NCBI GenBank assembly: GCA_023101725.1
Contig: JALJCO010013393.1
Location: 248,001-312,000 of the forward strand
Direction of reading: 5' to 3'
DNA length: 64,000 bases
From: Atherinomorus stipes
Lineage: Eukaryota > Chordata > Actinopteri > Atheriniformes > Atherinidae
A program made the translations under genes and the position numbers. Position 1 is the first letter of the stretch, and each line of letters begins with the position of its first letter. The notes beneath the pieces are model-generated. The model worked only from the letters and a program-made list of their open reading frames with translations. It was not told the DNA's origin and did no database searches. Positions 11,002-22,656 of this stretch are shown here, piece after piece.

Positions 11002-11044
11002 TTTTTTTTGGGGGGGGGGGGTTCCCTGGTTCCCTGGTTCCCTC
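11002..11044 (+). repeat. T8-G12 run followed by (GGTTCCCT)n
   Basis: Eight T are followed by twelve G and then three copies of GGTTCCCT. The G run could support a G-quadruplex; that is inference. Confidence 0.75.
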
Positions 11045-11360
11045 ATTGATCTTTGACAAAGCTCATCATTAAATGCCATGCCACAGCAGCTAATCAGCTG
11101 ATTTCATGTGGTGGAAGAGAGGCGAGCTTATCTAGGTAGCTTCCTAGTCTGACATCAAGGCTAATTTATAATCGTCTGTGAAGTGCTCTGCGTAGGTTAC
11201 GGAGAGACCTCTACATCCATGGAGAGCCTGTCAGAGAGCCTCTCCATCGTCTCCAGCTGCACAAAATATTTTTTAAGTGTCCATCACTCCGTCAAGGGAC
11301 AACGGAGACGGCAAGGGCTGTGATTGGTCTATCACAATGTAAACACTGGCAGTGCCATCT

Positions 11361-11790
11361 TTAAAGGATAACTTTCTTTTTTTTCAACCTGGACCTTATT
11401 TCTAGAAGTTTATACCTGCATTTACTCACCGGTAAAATTTCTGTATCACTTTGAGTCCTTCAGAAGATAGTACGTTGAGTCGCCTTTCGCGTACATTGCA
11501 TATAACAGTTGAGAAGCGGCAGCCTCTCTATAAGGCATTATCTGCAGCAAAACCCTTATTTCATCAATGCCTTAAGTGAAATGAATGAACAAGTACTAAT
11601 TTCCTGTGAGGTCAGAGGTTCAAAGTTTTCAGTTTGGTGGCGTCTGTAACGACCTGCTCTCTCAGCTGTACTGCAGCCCTGTTGGGGCACATGCAGCCCG
11701 TAGAGTGTTCAGAAAACCTCCCATCAACTAACGGAGAGCTAACTCTGAGTTTATTTTGTGTCCAAGTTGATTGCCATATAGGACATCCAA
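11361..11790 (+). mobile_element. Unclassified dispersed repeat R1, copy B
   Basis: This is the longest copy of R1. It runs from TTAAAGGATAACTTTC through TTTACTCACCGGTAAAATTT and GGCATTATCTGCAGCAAAAC to a region with CATCAACTAACGGAGAGCTA, matching the far end of copy A. Not annotated as a gene. Confidence 0.7.
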
Positions 11791-11890
11791 AATAGTAAAG
11801 CACATCTAACAGGACAGTGGACTGGACTGACCGTGAGTGGAGTGGAGTGGTTCACTACACCCTCCTAAATAACTACTGCTATGTCCAGAG

Positions 11891-12162
11891 TTGAGATCGA
11901 CCGACACAGACTTTTTAGGGCCGATACGAATATTTTCTTATCAGCCTCAGCCGATGGCAAGTACAACCTGCCGATATGTGGAGCTGATACTGCGTTTGAC
12001 TCCCAAATTAATATAATAGATACAATGAAAAGTAACTGTCCAGCTCTTTTAATACAAACATAAACAAAGCACGTCAAATAAATATCTAAAAAAGGAAAAT
12101 GATGCACTTGTAAAACAAAAAATGAAATAGAAACATTAAACTTGTCATATACTGTATATATA

Positions 12163-12234
<72 letters not shown>

Positions 12235-12316
12235 AAGTCTGTAAATGATGCCGAGTGGGAGAATTGGCTAATACACCCCAATATATCGACCGGACGCTGT
12301 ATCGGTCTATCCTTAG
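11891..12316. mobile_element. hAT-like MITE with central TA microsatellite
   Basis: TCCAGAG occurs directly outside both ends (11884-11890 and 12317-12323), a 7-bp match compatible with a worn 8-bp hAT target duplication. The left end TTGAGATCGACCGACAC pairs imperfectly with the right-end reverse complement CTAAGGATAGACCGATAC. The GACCGATA-type ends recall teleost repeats full of CGATAT words (compare 23438-23545). The middle holds a TA tract of about 85 bp, so the frames of up to 138 codons across it are artefacts. Confidence 0.55.
12149..12233. repeat. (TA)n microsatellite
   Basis: A nearly pure TA dinucleotide tract, self-complementary and likely polymorphic, inside the hAT-like element. 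Confidence 0.9.
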
Positions 12317-12323
12317 TCCAGAG

Positions 12324-13950
12324 CTGTAAATTTGTGGCTGTTGTACTGTCTTTCTGTGGTATTTTGAAAAAATTAAAAGATATTTCATTAAGACTTAAAA
12401 AGTTTTGACAATTTGTGTAAAAACGGGAAGTAATTCATCTCTTTTATAAACCTTTGTGTTATCAAGTATGACATTATGTTATCAGCTTGTTTTGTAAATT
12501 AAAGTCACTGCTTAGCAAGTCATAGCCTAATAACCTTGAGTAATTTTCTCATATTAACATTTCTGGCAGCATCTTAAGTCAAGACATGGTGCAGTTTTAT
12601 TAAACAGACTCTCATATCAAGCAGCCCTGACATATATTATTTTGGATATTAAAACCACATAAAATGCAAATAGCTTCAGGGAAGTAAGTAGTTAGGTAAC
12701 CTCGTCTGGTTTTATTTATGCCCATTTACTTTCCTGCTGCACACGTCCCCTGGTGTGTCTTTGCCAGCCTGCTCCATATTAAAAGTAGAAAAAAAAAAAA
12801 ACATTTACTGAAGGTAATGTAGAACAGCTTTAATAGATTACATTTATTTAATAATCATCATGGTCTGCCAAATTCCACAACAACAGGGTTATATTTCAAA
12901 GCGGAACAAAACAGAAGTCTTTAAAATCAAACAAAGTTGGGCTTTTTATTTTTGGCCCTTCTTCTCAAGTTTATTCATTGCCGCATATATTGAACTGTAA
13001 AGAATTTATTTTAATATAAGCCTGGAAAAATAACATCACTTTCAATGAAAGTCATTAAAAGTCTCTGATGTTCAGTATCAGGCTCTTTCAATGACTTTCA
13101 CAGAGTCAAGACTTACTTTTTCATACCATTTGTCAGTGTCTGAAAGAATCCAGGGTCATCAGTAATATTCTCACAATACACCAGATCCATACCAGAAGCT
13201 GTGACATCAGGCTGTTGGAGCTGCCTCTAAATGATTAAAACATATTATTTAAATCCCGTTTCAATAAATAATGGAGCGTTAAGCCTGTCTGCTGTGACTC
13301 CCAGAGCCTCGAATATCTAACTGCCAAAAGCCCTCTTGGATGGGAGTCATGGGTCTAGATGCTAAGCCTTAAAATCACACTTGGTCACAGGCTGCGAGGA
13401 CGCATTACTGGTTGCCTATTCAGCCTGTGCCCAACATAGTCCCTGCAGCAAGTGCATTAGCAAGATGGCCGAGGTGAGAAAATGCCACCTCTGATAGTCG
13501 ACTGAGTCACACTGCATCGTATGAATACTCAATATGAGAGCAACATCCTACTTCTTAGGTAGATCAGGCTGATGCAGAGCTCAGGTGAGAATAGCTTTCA
13601 CTGTCTCCAAGAGGCTGAAGTGTGAAAATCATTTTTCTGAGATAACAGAGTATATATAACAAACACACACAAAAAAAAACTTTGAATTGTACTGCATTCT
13701 ACCTTTTCTAGCTCCTACATTTTTTTGTTTTGTTTTGTACTCCCGCTTTATACAAAGGAAAAAGATAAATATGTGTGATTAGTTTGGAAAAAAGTCCAAC
13801 ATGGTTGCGGTTATCGTGAAGGGGAACAACGTTGGTGGAAGTTAGAGTAAGAAATTCTATATTACTGTATATTTACTCGGGGAAACCAACACAGATATTA
13901 TATAAACACATTATTTTCTGCAATGCCACATAATCTGGTATCCAGGGACA
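12324..13950. other. Non-coding, mostly unique
   Basis: No coding frame above background. 13300-13640 is less AT-rich and not visibly repetitive, so it could hold conserved non-coding DNA. Nothing else is recognised. Confidence 0.4.
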
Positions 13951-13957
13951 CCCCCAA

Positions 13958-13998
13958 GGGGTGGCCAGTGCCCCCCTGAACAAAAAGCTGGCCACCCC
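13958..13998. repeat. Inverted repeat GGGGTGGCCAG
   Basis: GGGGTGGCCAG (13958-13968) pairs exactly with CTGGCCACCCC (13988-13998) across a 19-bp C-rich loop. Possibly the tip of a worn transposon. Confidence 0.5.
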
Positions 13999-14084
13999 AC
14001 TGCCACCCCTGCAAAAATGATATATTTTTCATTTATATCACATTTTATATACTATTAACATGGGACAGCATGCTTTGCTTATAT

Positions 14085-14596
14085 TTGAATGTCAAAATCT
14101 TTATGGCTTGGATGCAGCTGCTCCACCATGGAAACCCATTCCATGAAGCTCTTTGCACACTGTTCTTGAGCTGATCAGAAGGCCATATGAAGTTTGGAGG
14201 TCTGTAGTGATTGACTCTGCAGAAAGTTGGCAACCTCTTCACACAATACGCTTCAGCATCCGCTGACCCCGCCCCATCAGTTTACATGTTCTACCACTTT
14301 ATGGCTGAGTTGCTGTCGTTCCCAAACACTTCCATTTTCTTGCAATACAGCTGGCAGTTGACTGTGGAATATTTAGGAGCGAGGAAATTTCATGACTGTA
14401 TTTGTTGCACAGGTGGCATCCTATCACAGTTCCACGCTGGGATTCACTGAGCTCCTGACAGCGACCCATTCTTTCACAAATGTTTGTAAAAACAGTCTGC
14501 ATGTCAAGCTGCTTCATTTTATACACCTGTGACCATTGGAACATCTGATTCCAATGGCTTGGATAGATGAGCAAATACTTTTGGCTATATAGTGTA
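14085..14596 (-). pseudogene. Tc1-like transposon, 5' part of a dead transposase
   Basis: Minus-strand frames show the N-terminal helix-turn-helix part of a Tc1-family transposase. MGRCQELSESQRGTVIGC begins at about 14469, followed by SSLLNIPQSTASCIARKWKC and LGTTATQP. After a frame break, 14242-14086 reads RPPNFIWPSDQLKNSVQRAS and NGFPWW, matching the second helix-turn-helix region. The DDE catalytic half is absent, the element being cut near 14085. The outer end is TACTTTTGGCTATATAGTGT (14576-14595), which matches a Tc1-like teleost terminal repeat as remembered. Truncated and frame-shifted, so inactive. Confidence 0.85.
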
Positions 14597-15960
14597 CATC
14601 ATCACAGCAGCTGAATAATAGTCTGTGAGTTTACATGGACAGTTTCTGTGCATACGTTCAGATGAACACCTGCCAGGACTGAACCTGGATCGATGTGTCT
14701 TTTTCAGTTTGTGCAACCATGACTAACTCACTTCTGTTACCCTCTGTGTCCCTCTGACAGATGAAGTATCATCTTTCTTATCTGATGCCCTCAATAGAGA
14801 GACTCACTTTCACTAATGACCGAACATGTGGTGGATATCTTACAGCATGTGCTAGAGGGGCAGACACATTACTTTTCAATTACTTAACTGTGATGGCAAA
14901 GGGGACTTCATTAGTTAACAGGATGCATGCTCTGCGTGATCACAGGTGTATAGCGAGGCTTATAGACTATATGATTAAATATAAAGGTTCCATTTAAAAG
15001 GATTTCCTTGGACTGAAACCAGTAGCAGCAGGAAAGGTGTCATAATGTCGCAAAGACTGGCCGGTAAATATCAATGAGGTATTTTTTGGCATGATAGAAA
15101 ATCAGCATTTAAATATTCATGGCTCATTTTAAGGATGGGTTATTACTAAAGATCCCATGACAGCTCAGCAGCAGGTTCTTGGCTGGTTTCTATACAGTCT
15201 GGCTTCATAAACCGCTGGTAGAGGAAGCTGAGATGTTTGCAGTCTGATTGGCCTGAAGCATTTTACCATACTGTGACCATAATGGATGCAATCAACGGCA
15301 GCAACAATCAAAACTAAAATCACAAAAGGGCGACAACACACCTAATGACCTGATAACCCACTCATCAATAATTTCCTGCCAAAAATGGTCTTTTTGTGTT
15401 TGTTGACACGGGTCCCAGCATCCTCTGAACAGGCTGGCTCAGTGGTGGCCTCTGCTCTGGAGCCACTGCAGCTGATTGTATACGGAAGATTGCCATAAAA
15501 ATTTGGTGAACATAATCAACAGCAGAGCACACCTTTAACACGGCAGTGATTTAACCATGGAGTGTGTTTGGAGGATTAACTGCAACAAAGAACCAGAGGT
15601 CAGTCCTGCCCACAGCAACGTCCCTGCACAATGACTGCTCATAATCACTATTGTTTGTTCATAGAATTTCCTGTTAGGGATTAAAAATGAAAAAAAAAAT
15701 CTCTCATTTATTTCATTTCATTTCATAGTCCCACGGATCACTCTCATCATGATGCAGCCAGCAGCTGCGCCTGATTTTGCATGTACTCTCTCATATAAAT
15801 CAGAAATGCATCAACAGTGTTGATACAGGGATTTCATGGTAACCAGCATCATCTGCATTTCACTGACACTCCATATGACCCCGTAGGACAGGAGCCAGCG
15901 GCCCAATTCCAATTCTTATTTTCACCCCTACCCTTCCCCTTGGCCCCATTGAATTATTCC
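14597..15960. other. Non-coding, partly unique
   Basis: No exon recognised. 15040-15150 holds TAAATATTCAT-type motifs in unique-looking sequence. A short TTTCA run (15711-15727) is the only simple repeat. Confidence 0.4.
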
Positions 15961-15964
15961 CCTA

Positions 15965-16070
15965 AGAAATTTCCTTTATTTTATTTAACCTTTATTTAAC
16001 CAGGCAAAGGCATTAAGAATTTGACTCTTATTTACAATGCTGGCCTGGCAAATGCCATTAGGCACCTTTA
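15965..16070 (+). mobile_element. Dispersed repeat fragment (TTTATTTAACCAGG type)
   Basis: TTTATTTTATTTAACCTTTA, TTTAACCAGGCAAA and TTACAATGCTGGCCTGGC follow one another. This word order is familiar from a common teleost interspersed repeat, but no class-defining feature is present. Confidence 0.4.
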
Positions 16071-16101
16071 GGATGAGTGGTGGAGAGGAAAAAACAAAAA
16101 C

Positions 16102-16205
16102 AATTCGGACCTCCACCAAGCAGCTCGACTCCTTGATTTTTGTGTGTTCTGGATCATAGTATCCTGAATTTTCTCTGGATCATCTTTCAAAACATTATAG
16201 AACTC
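16102..16205. mobile_element. Dispersed repeat fragment (CTCCACCAAG type)
   Basis: CGGACCTCCACCAAGCAG, then TGTTCTGGATCATAGTATCC and CTCTGGATCATC resemble the start of the repeat whose other end is at 16979-17190. The two may be one family split by about 770 bp. Class unknown. Confidence 0.35.
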
Positions 16206-16978
16206 ATTGACATCCTTTCTTGTATTTTTATTTATTTATTTTACCAAACACTTGGGTCATTTCTATGGAGTTATATGAAAAAATTCCAAAAATTCGGCCT
16301 GTGAGGGTGATGTTCATGTAATACTGTTTAGGCTTTGATAAGGAGGTTTGATGTTCACTATGGGGTGTCGGTCAGAACACACAGGACTTGCTTGTACAGT
16401 TAACTGTCTTTACTGGTCACTCTTAATCACAACAGCACAGTAATGCAACAAACAACAGGCTTACAGGTGAGGAATTCCAGGGTGAGTTAAGGTGAATGCT
16501 GGATGGAAGTGAGTGTTGTCTAAAAACACAGAAATACAAAGCCATGAGGAACATTCAAGGTATTGATTATTACTAATAAATCCCTTACAGTTAGGACTAA
16601 ACATGCATAGTGTTCAAGGCTAACAGTTACAGTAACTGGTATGTAACAGGTCAGCTAGCTTAATAGCATAAAAAGGCACACGGTGAATGGAGGAACACTT
16701 CTGAATAAGCAAATCAGCTATATAACATTAAAGGCTAAATAAACATCCTGTTCAGGCAGAAATACAACTAGTTACTTCCAGTTCTTCACAGACGCACACA
16801 GTTCACCATATTCAACTGGCTAGAAGTCTGTCCAACAGTCTTCTCCCCTTGTGCTCACTGCTGCTCATAAGTTTCATTTCTGCTTCCTGACAGCATGTGC
16901 TCAGTCCCCAGCTGCACACTTCTGCCACAAGGGGGCACTCACGCCTCATCAACAGCCTTTCCAACATGGCCGATTTCA
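16206..16978. other. Non-coding, no gene seen
   Basis: Lies between two pieces of what may be one repeat family, so it may be an insertion. No terminal repeats were found at its edges. Confidence 0.35.
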
Positions 16979-17204
16979 CAATGATAAAGAATCCTTCAAA
17001 ACATTCCTGGATCCAGAAGATGATCCAGATCATGACCAAAATTTAATGGGTTCATCCTTGGGCTGAGACACATGGCTGGTGAAAATTTCAGGTCAGTCCG
17101 TCCAGAAATTATTCCGTACAGTTGCTGACAGACAGACGGATGGCTGGACAAACCAACGCTACTGAAAACGTTACCTCCTTGGCGTAGGAAAAAAAAAAAA
17201 AACA
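16979..17204 (+). mobile_element. Dispersed repeat 3' part with A-rich tail
   Basis: CATGACCAAAATTTAATGGG, GGTGAAAATTTCAGGTCAGT, CTGACAGACAGACGGATGGC and AACGTTACCTCCTTGGCG occur in the order known from an abundant teleost repeat, ending in an A15 run (17189-17203). The poly(A) end suggests a retroposon. The family name is not certain. Confidence 0.5.
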
Positions 17205-17814
17205 AAAACAGTAAAGCATTTAAACAATTTAAGACATCAAAAGAGGAGTAAAAATGTAACACATTTACAAAATGGGACAATCCTTCATAATCTTCATGCG
17301 TCATCAATTCACGGTGGCGCAGTAACCTGACATCACGGCTGTTTCCACAAGAATTTGCAATGCTGTTTGCAGCAGCAATGATCTCCATGTCCTGGACGAT
17401 TGGATTATTTTTTTCGGCTTTAGGGCGAAAAATGTAGAAATGAAAGGAAAATAAGCCGCTTTCAACTCAAGGTTAACTTTAACGTTATATTACAGAAATG
17501 AACAGATGCACGTAACATTACAAAACCAGCGATTTTTTTTTTCACATTTGTCATAAAACATTAAAGTGACCTTAAAATAGCGATTGTAATCATTTATGTA
17601 CAAAAAATACATTTGTGTATTTGTTTGGCTGCTGCTGCTGATTTCCACGCCATTTTGCACGTATTTCTCATGAGGGGTAGGGCCAGATAGCCCTACCACA
17701 TCCCCCTCAGTCTGAACCAGAATCAGGACACCACTACCTCCTCACATGAGTGTGCAAAATGGCAAAAGGGCCAATGCCTAGGGCTAAGGTGCGGATTGAA
17801 ATTCACCCGGCATG
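17205..17814. other. Non-coding, no gene seen
   Basis: AT-rich, with a CTGCTGCTG word near 17630. No supported feature. Confidence 0.4.
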
Positions 17815-17960
17815 TCTGGCCCCCATTAGATGTTTCTCCAACAGGTTGTTTTAACGACCTGCACAAATGATCCATTCATTTGAATCAGGTGTGTTGGAGC
17901 AGGGAAACTAGAACCTGCAGGACACTGATGTTTGAGGTCTGGAGTTGCTGATCCCTGCTG
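17815..17960. mobile_element. Worn hAT-type MITE (AGCAGGGAAAC family)
   Basis: TCAGGTGTGTTGGAGCAGGG, AACCTGCAGGACACTGATG and GGAGTTGCTGATCCCTG form one end of a teleost MITE family whose better copies here are 58927-59142 and, more distantly, 43937-44105. The left end is too diverged to pair. Confidence 0.45.
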
Positions 17961-18690
17961 TAGGAGCTCCTGTGTCATGTCTGTGGGCTTTAAAGTCACA
18001 CCAGGGAATCTGGCAGGTTTTTGCTCCTATAGGCTTCCCCTTGAGATGTGTAAAGTAGCACCCCTGTTCTAAAAACAATTCTGCATCTGAGCTCTGCACA
18101 TGCACAGCCATTCATGTGACTTTGGTGTTATGCTGAGGAGGATTATGGAGACATCAAAAAATGATGCAACTCACTACTGTTTTAATGTGTATCTCCTGTT
18201 AGCCAGAACTATTAAGTACAAAATTAAATTAAATTAAATTAAGAATATTTTATTTATCCAGTAAAAATCAAATTATTTCAAAATATGAAAAACAAAACAT
18301 GTTTCATTAGTTTTAATCTATGAATCTTCAGTTCCTGAGTCTTCATCATGAATTTCAGTCTTCTGACTTCAAAATGAATCAGGAAAAACTTTAAAAAGCA
18401 AACTTTTTTCTTGTTTTAATAGTAAATAAGAACCTTTGGTGTCTACATTTATTTGGGAAACACCTGCTGAAATATTTGTGTTATTGTCCCAAAGGAGATG
18501 TAAGACATGGTAAGACATCAGGATAACTAATCGTACATTACATTTATACAGCAACTCGTAAAAAGCTGGTTTTCATAAAAAAACAACATCAGAGGCAAAA
18601 GATTGTAAAAAATAAAAGCAATATAAAATACAGGGAAAACATCTGAGCCAGAGAAAAGGAGAAATAATTTGCCACTAATCTTCTCATCGG
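17961..18690. other. Non-coding with a pentanucleotide run
   Basis: Only an (AAATT)n run at 18221-18243 stands out. The remainder is AT-rich without a coding signal. Confidence 0.45.
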
Positions 18691-18691
18691 A

Positions 18692-19515
18692 CTTCAGCAC
18701 ATCCAAAATTCTGTCGCCTGCCTCCTCACCCACACCAGCTCCAGAGACCATAAATCACCCCTGTCCACCAAAAAACCCTGTCTACCATACTGTATCAAAT
18801 TCAAAATTCTCCTATCCCCCTTATTTTATTTTATTTTTTTTTCCCCATGTCCTGTCCAGCGTCATAGCAAGCAGAGTGATGATCTGGTTGCTTTATTGTG
18901 TTGAACTATTTGCTTTGCCAAGGGGAGCTTTATGAACCCAAGGCTCCCCTTCATATCCTGTGTTTATTCATTTTACTTCTTTAAGTAAACATTTGTTTAT
19001 AACGGCACTTTACATCATATTGCTGGGCTTGGCAAGAGAAAAATGAAAGAAAAGAAAGTTAACAGTGGCAGTTATAGAATGTGGAACAGAGAGAAAGGAG
19101 TGAGGAAAAGAAAGAGAGAGAGAGGAGAGAAAAATGGATACACTTACACAGTTTACTGATGCTTCTATACAGAAACCCTTAAACAACAAAGGTCTCTGCT
19201 GAAAAACACCCTCCGCTCTGCTACTGCCAACCTGATCATTCAAGGACCAGGCACCGAACCTGGGGAGACAGGGCCTTTTCTGTCATTCCCCCACCCTCTG
19301 GAACTCCACCACAGACCCTCCCACTTTCAAATCTGAACTAAAGACCCACCTATTTTAATCGATTTGATCTCTCATTTTTTAACTGAGCATTAAGTGTTGC
19401 CTTGTCTGCTGTATTTTATCTTGTTTTTAAGTTCTTCTTTTATCTTTTATCCTGTAAAACATATTTGAGTTTTATGAAAAGTACTATATAAATTAAATGA
19501 ATCATTATTGTAATT
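18692..19515 (+). pseudogene. LINE reverse-transcriptase C-terminal fragment with insertion
   Basis: 18692-18825 reads LQHIQNSVACLLTHTSSRDH and then CIKFKILL, the pattern LQ.IQN.AARLLT...KFKILL seen downstream of the reverse transcriptase in L2/CR1-group LINEs. The match resumes at about 19200 (LRSAT) and 19249 (RHRTWGDRAFSVIPPP), the end of ORF2, followed by an AT-rich 3' region to about 19515. The consensus needs only some 80-90 bp between the two parts. About 370 bp are present, so 18830-19190 probably contains an insertion. Frames are broken throughout. Confidence 0.7.
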
Positions 19516-20704
19516 ATCATTAGTAGCAGTAGCAGTAGCAGTGGTAGTATCATAAACAGATGGCTCATCAGGTTTTACTTTAAACACCCTGGAGAGCTTT
19601 CAGATCTGATCCCCGGAGGAAGACCGATCCAAAATCTGCAGTTTTACAGTCCACTGAGGCCTCCATGGAGACAGAGGCATAATTAATAAATCTTTGTTAG
19701 AGAACTTCAGAACACATGCATGATTACAGAAAAAAAGATAGCAAAATAATAATTATTTAACAACAATAATAATAATAATAATAATAAATAATAATAAAAA
19801 GCAATAAATACTGACTTTCAGAACAGACCAAAATCAAGTAATTCCTCTGCATGGTTTTCCAACAGTTCCCTTCATGGTGCGTTCACATGACAAAAGCACA
19901 CATCGGTAGTTTGTGTTGGAGAACATCAAGACACTTCGCTAATTTGTTCTGATGTGCACATCAGTGACAAGAGGCAGTGCAAGTGCGTTCAGGCCCTTTT
20001 AGCTAGCGTCTGTGTAAATTAGCATCGTTGAAGGGATGGAGAAACACTATGGCTCCCTGCAGCGAAGCTGTCACCCTCCCTGTCTGGGTGTCGGGGGGAC
20101 GACACAGACATAAATAAGTGATGGGGATATTTTTAACCTCTCTCGTGAAATCAGAGATAAATTGATTTCATTCCTGCAAAGCCCTTCAGCAACGCATATC
20201 CTCCTTTGATTCAGGCTGGCAGCCGGTGAAGGCGCTATGAATTTTTCATTGTCTGTGAAATGAAACCTCCCCTGAACCCAGTTTGTTTCTCTGTCACCTT
20301 CCAGGCTGTCCCATTCTTCTTTTCAGCCTCTTCTCAAATACTCTGTCATCTTACCCTCTTCACACACTTTGTGCCACTCGTGTCTTTGTTTCTTTTTTTT
20401 TCTGTTTCTCTGACTTCTGCCAGTGCAACTGCTGTTGAACAACTTTGCACGACAGCAGATCGTCCACGTTGACTTTTCCAAACGGCTTGTCACTGTTGGT
20501 TTGTGTGAATACCTCTCTAGATCAATGGAAACTCATTGTTACCATGATTACCTTGGGGCATTTAGAAGAGGATGTTACTTAATACGACAGAATTGGAATA
20601 CAAAGGAAAACAAAATATGTCTGATAGGTCAGAAATGTAAGAGATTCAACTGATTCTGAAATGTGTTTGTTGGCTTAATAGTTTTAAAAGTTTTTTGATG
20701 TCAG
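19516..20704. other. Non-coding; AAT microsatellite and possible conserved DNA
   Basis: An (AAT)n tract lies at 19763-19797. 20130-20260 is balanced in composition and not visibly repetitive, followed by a pyrimidine-rich stretch to 20410. No exon recognised. Confidence 0.4.
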
Positions 20705-20781
20705 TCAGTCATTTTCTGTACCGCTTATCCAATTCAGGGTCGCGGGGGTTGCTGGAGCCTATCCCAGCTATTATCAGGCGA
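20705..20781 (-). mobile_element. SINE-1, 3' end fragment
   Basis: The reverse complement gives ATTATCAGG-like sequence, then AGCTGGGATAGGCTCCAGCA, CGACCCTGAATTGGATAAGC and GGTACAGAAAATGACTGAC, the last 75 bp of SINE-1. The 5' part is absent. Confidence 0.8.
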
Positions 20782-21183
20782 GTTTTTTGATGTTTGGGAT
20801 ATAAAACCAGAGAGAAGGAGTCTGAAAACGATAGGGAATTCAGGAATGCCTTTGTTGATGCAGATGGGAACCAAACTCTTCATCTTTAGGTGGTATTGGT
20901 GTTAAATTTGTTCCTGAAATTCAGCAAAACCGTAATTCAGAATTCCTTAAGTAGATATAACATTTTCTATACCCCAATTTCAAAGTCCCAGGACACTGGT
21001 GGTGTCCTACCCTGCTGTCGTGGGGTGAGAGGTGGGGTGCACGCTTGACAAGGGACCAAAACATGCAGGGAGCTGGACTCTTGGAGGAAGAAAAAAAACA
21101 ACAGTGAAAGGGAAAAACTGAAATCTGAACTAGAAACCATCTAGCAATCTGGCAACACCTCCGCACCATGCTGCCCTTTGTTA
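20782..21183. other. Non-coding, no gene seen
   Basis: Unique-looking spacer between the SINE fragment and the long-armed MITE. No feature recognised. Confidence 0.4.
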
Positions 21184-21669
21184 CACTGCAAAAACTCAAA
21201 ACTTAGCAAGTTCTAATTTCAAGTCAAAATATTTCATCACTCTCAAAATAAGACAAAATTACTTAAAGAGAAACATTTCAGTAAGATATCTTGTTTTAAG
21301 GCAATGCAAGAAATCTTATCAAGAAAATTTTGCTTTTGCCGTTGGCAGATTTTTTTTTTTTTTTTTTTTTTTTGCTTATTCCAAGCAAAAGAAAAATCAA
21401 ACAAACATTTTTTTTTACTCAATTTAAGAGTGGCCAAGATTTTTTGCTTGTCATATGCAAAAATAAATAAATAGATATATAAAAAATTCTGCCAATGCCA
21501 TAAGCAAAATGTTCTTGATAACATTTATTGAAATAAGATGCATTGCCTTAAAACAAGATTTTATATCTTACTGAAATATTTATCTTTAAGTAATGCTGTT
21601 TTATTTTGAGTGTGGTGAGATATTTTGACTAGAAATTAAAACAATATACTTGCTTGAGTTTTTGCAGTG
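21184..21669. mobile_element. Foldback MITE with terminal repeats of about 130 bp
   Basis: Starts CACTGCAAAAACTC and ends GAGTTTTTGCAGTG. The inverted match continues inward for about 130 bp on each side, through AAAATATTTCATCAC, TAAGATATCTTGTTTTAAGG and CAATGCA. TTA flanks both ends (21181-21183 and 21670-21672), suggesting a 3-bp target duplication, though the superfamily is not certain. The centre holds a T run of about 25 bp. No coding capacity. Confidence 0.8.
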
Positions 21670-22650
21670 TTATGTTCAAGTTTGTTAACTCTCACAAAAA
21701 CAATCTGCATTTAATGTGGATAAAAATAAAGCAGCATTTACAAAGCTGTGTTCATGCAAATGAAGCAAAGGAGCATTTATATAAATTGATAAGAATGCCA
21801 TTGAATACAGTTTGACAGAGCCAAGATAATATGTAAAGAGCACCTGCTAACTCCCCGTGAGACTGAGATGGAGAAATAAACCAGTCATCCTAAGAGCAAA
21901 CTGAGGTTGCAGATAATCAGCACTTGGCAGAAAAACATAAAACATTGCTACATTTTTCTTTTATATGCTTATATTTTTCACATTTAGTATATAAGTATTG
22001 ATAATACCAGGACTCAGTCTAGTAAATAAAGGTAGACTGGTTGACCGTTTCATTTTCACTTTAAAAGTTAATTATTTGCTGCGGGTTAGCCGTGTGCTCG
22101 TGGTTAGCCACAAACTAATCGTTAGCCGTGGCTGTCACTCCTGTGCTGGTCTTGTCGCGCTCGGTGCAGGTCCGCTCATGTCCGCTCAGTGTGGGTCTTG
22201 CATGTTGGAGCTGAACCGAGTGGATTGTTTTCAGGTCTTGGAGCTGACTTACAGTTCTAAAGTACGGTTTTAACCCATAAGGTCTGATGTCTCCATGTTC
22301 CTCACCATCATCACACTCTTCTGAACTGGGTGATGATCTACCATACAAACCAGCTCCAATCTAGCTGTTCTGTGTTTCCCACCCCTTGGATTATACATTT
22401 AAATCAATGAGCTGACCGCATTCTGCCCCTACCCGTGACATTGTGTCATTGAGAGGCTAATTGCTAATGGCTAGTGAGCTGAGCCTTTTAAACATTGGGT
22501 ATTTACATGAAAACAAGTCAGATTAACTTCTAAATGCACAGAACTAGTTGTTTTTTTTAATTTGTATTGTTGTATTGCAAAATTACTTGAAGTTAAGGTC
22601 GTGTCATCAGCACTTTTAGAAATGAGTGAAAAATATTAAATTTTAACCAT
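21670..22650. other. Non-coding; GTTAGCC motif cluster
   Basis: GTTAGCC occurs three times between 22080 and 22135 in a short GC-richer patch. This may be the inside of an unrecognised transposon. No exon recognised. Confidence 0.35.
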
Positions 22651-22656
22651 CTGCTA

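Noticed and set aside
11865..12388. 138- and 100-codon frames with Y-I repeats
   Set aside because: Driven by the TA microsatellite in an hAT-like element.
14211..14450. 79-codon plus frame over the Tc1 relic
   Set aside because: Antisense shadow of the transposase remnant.
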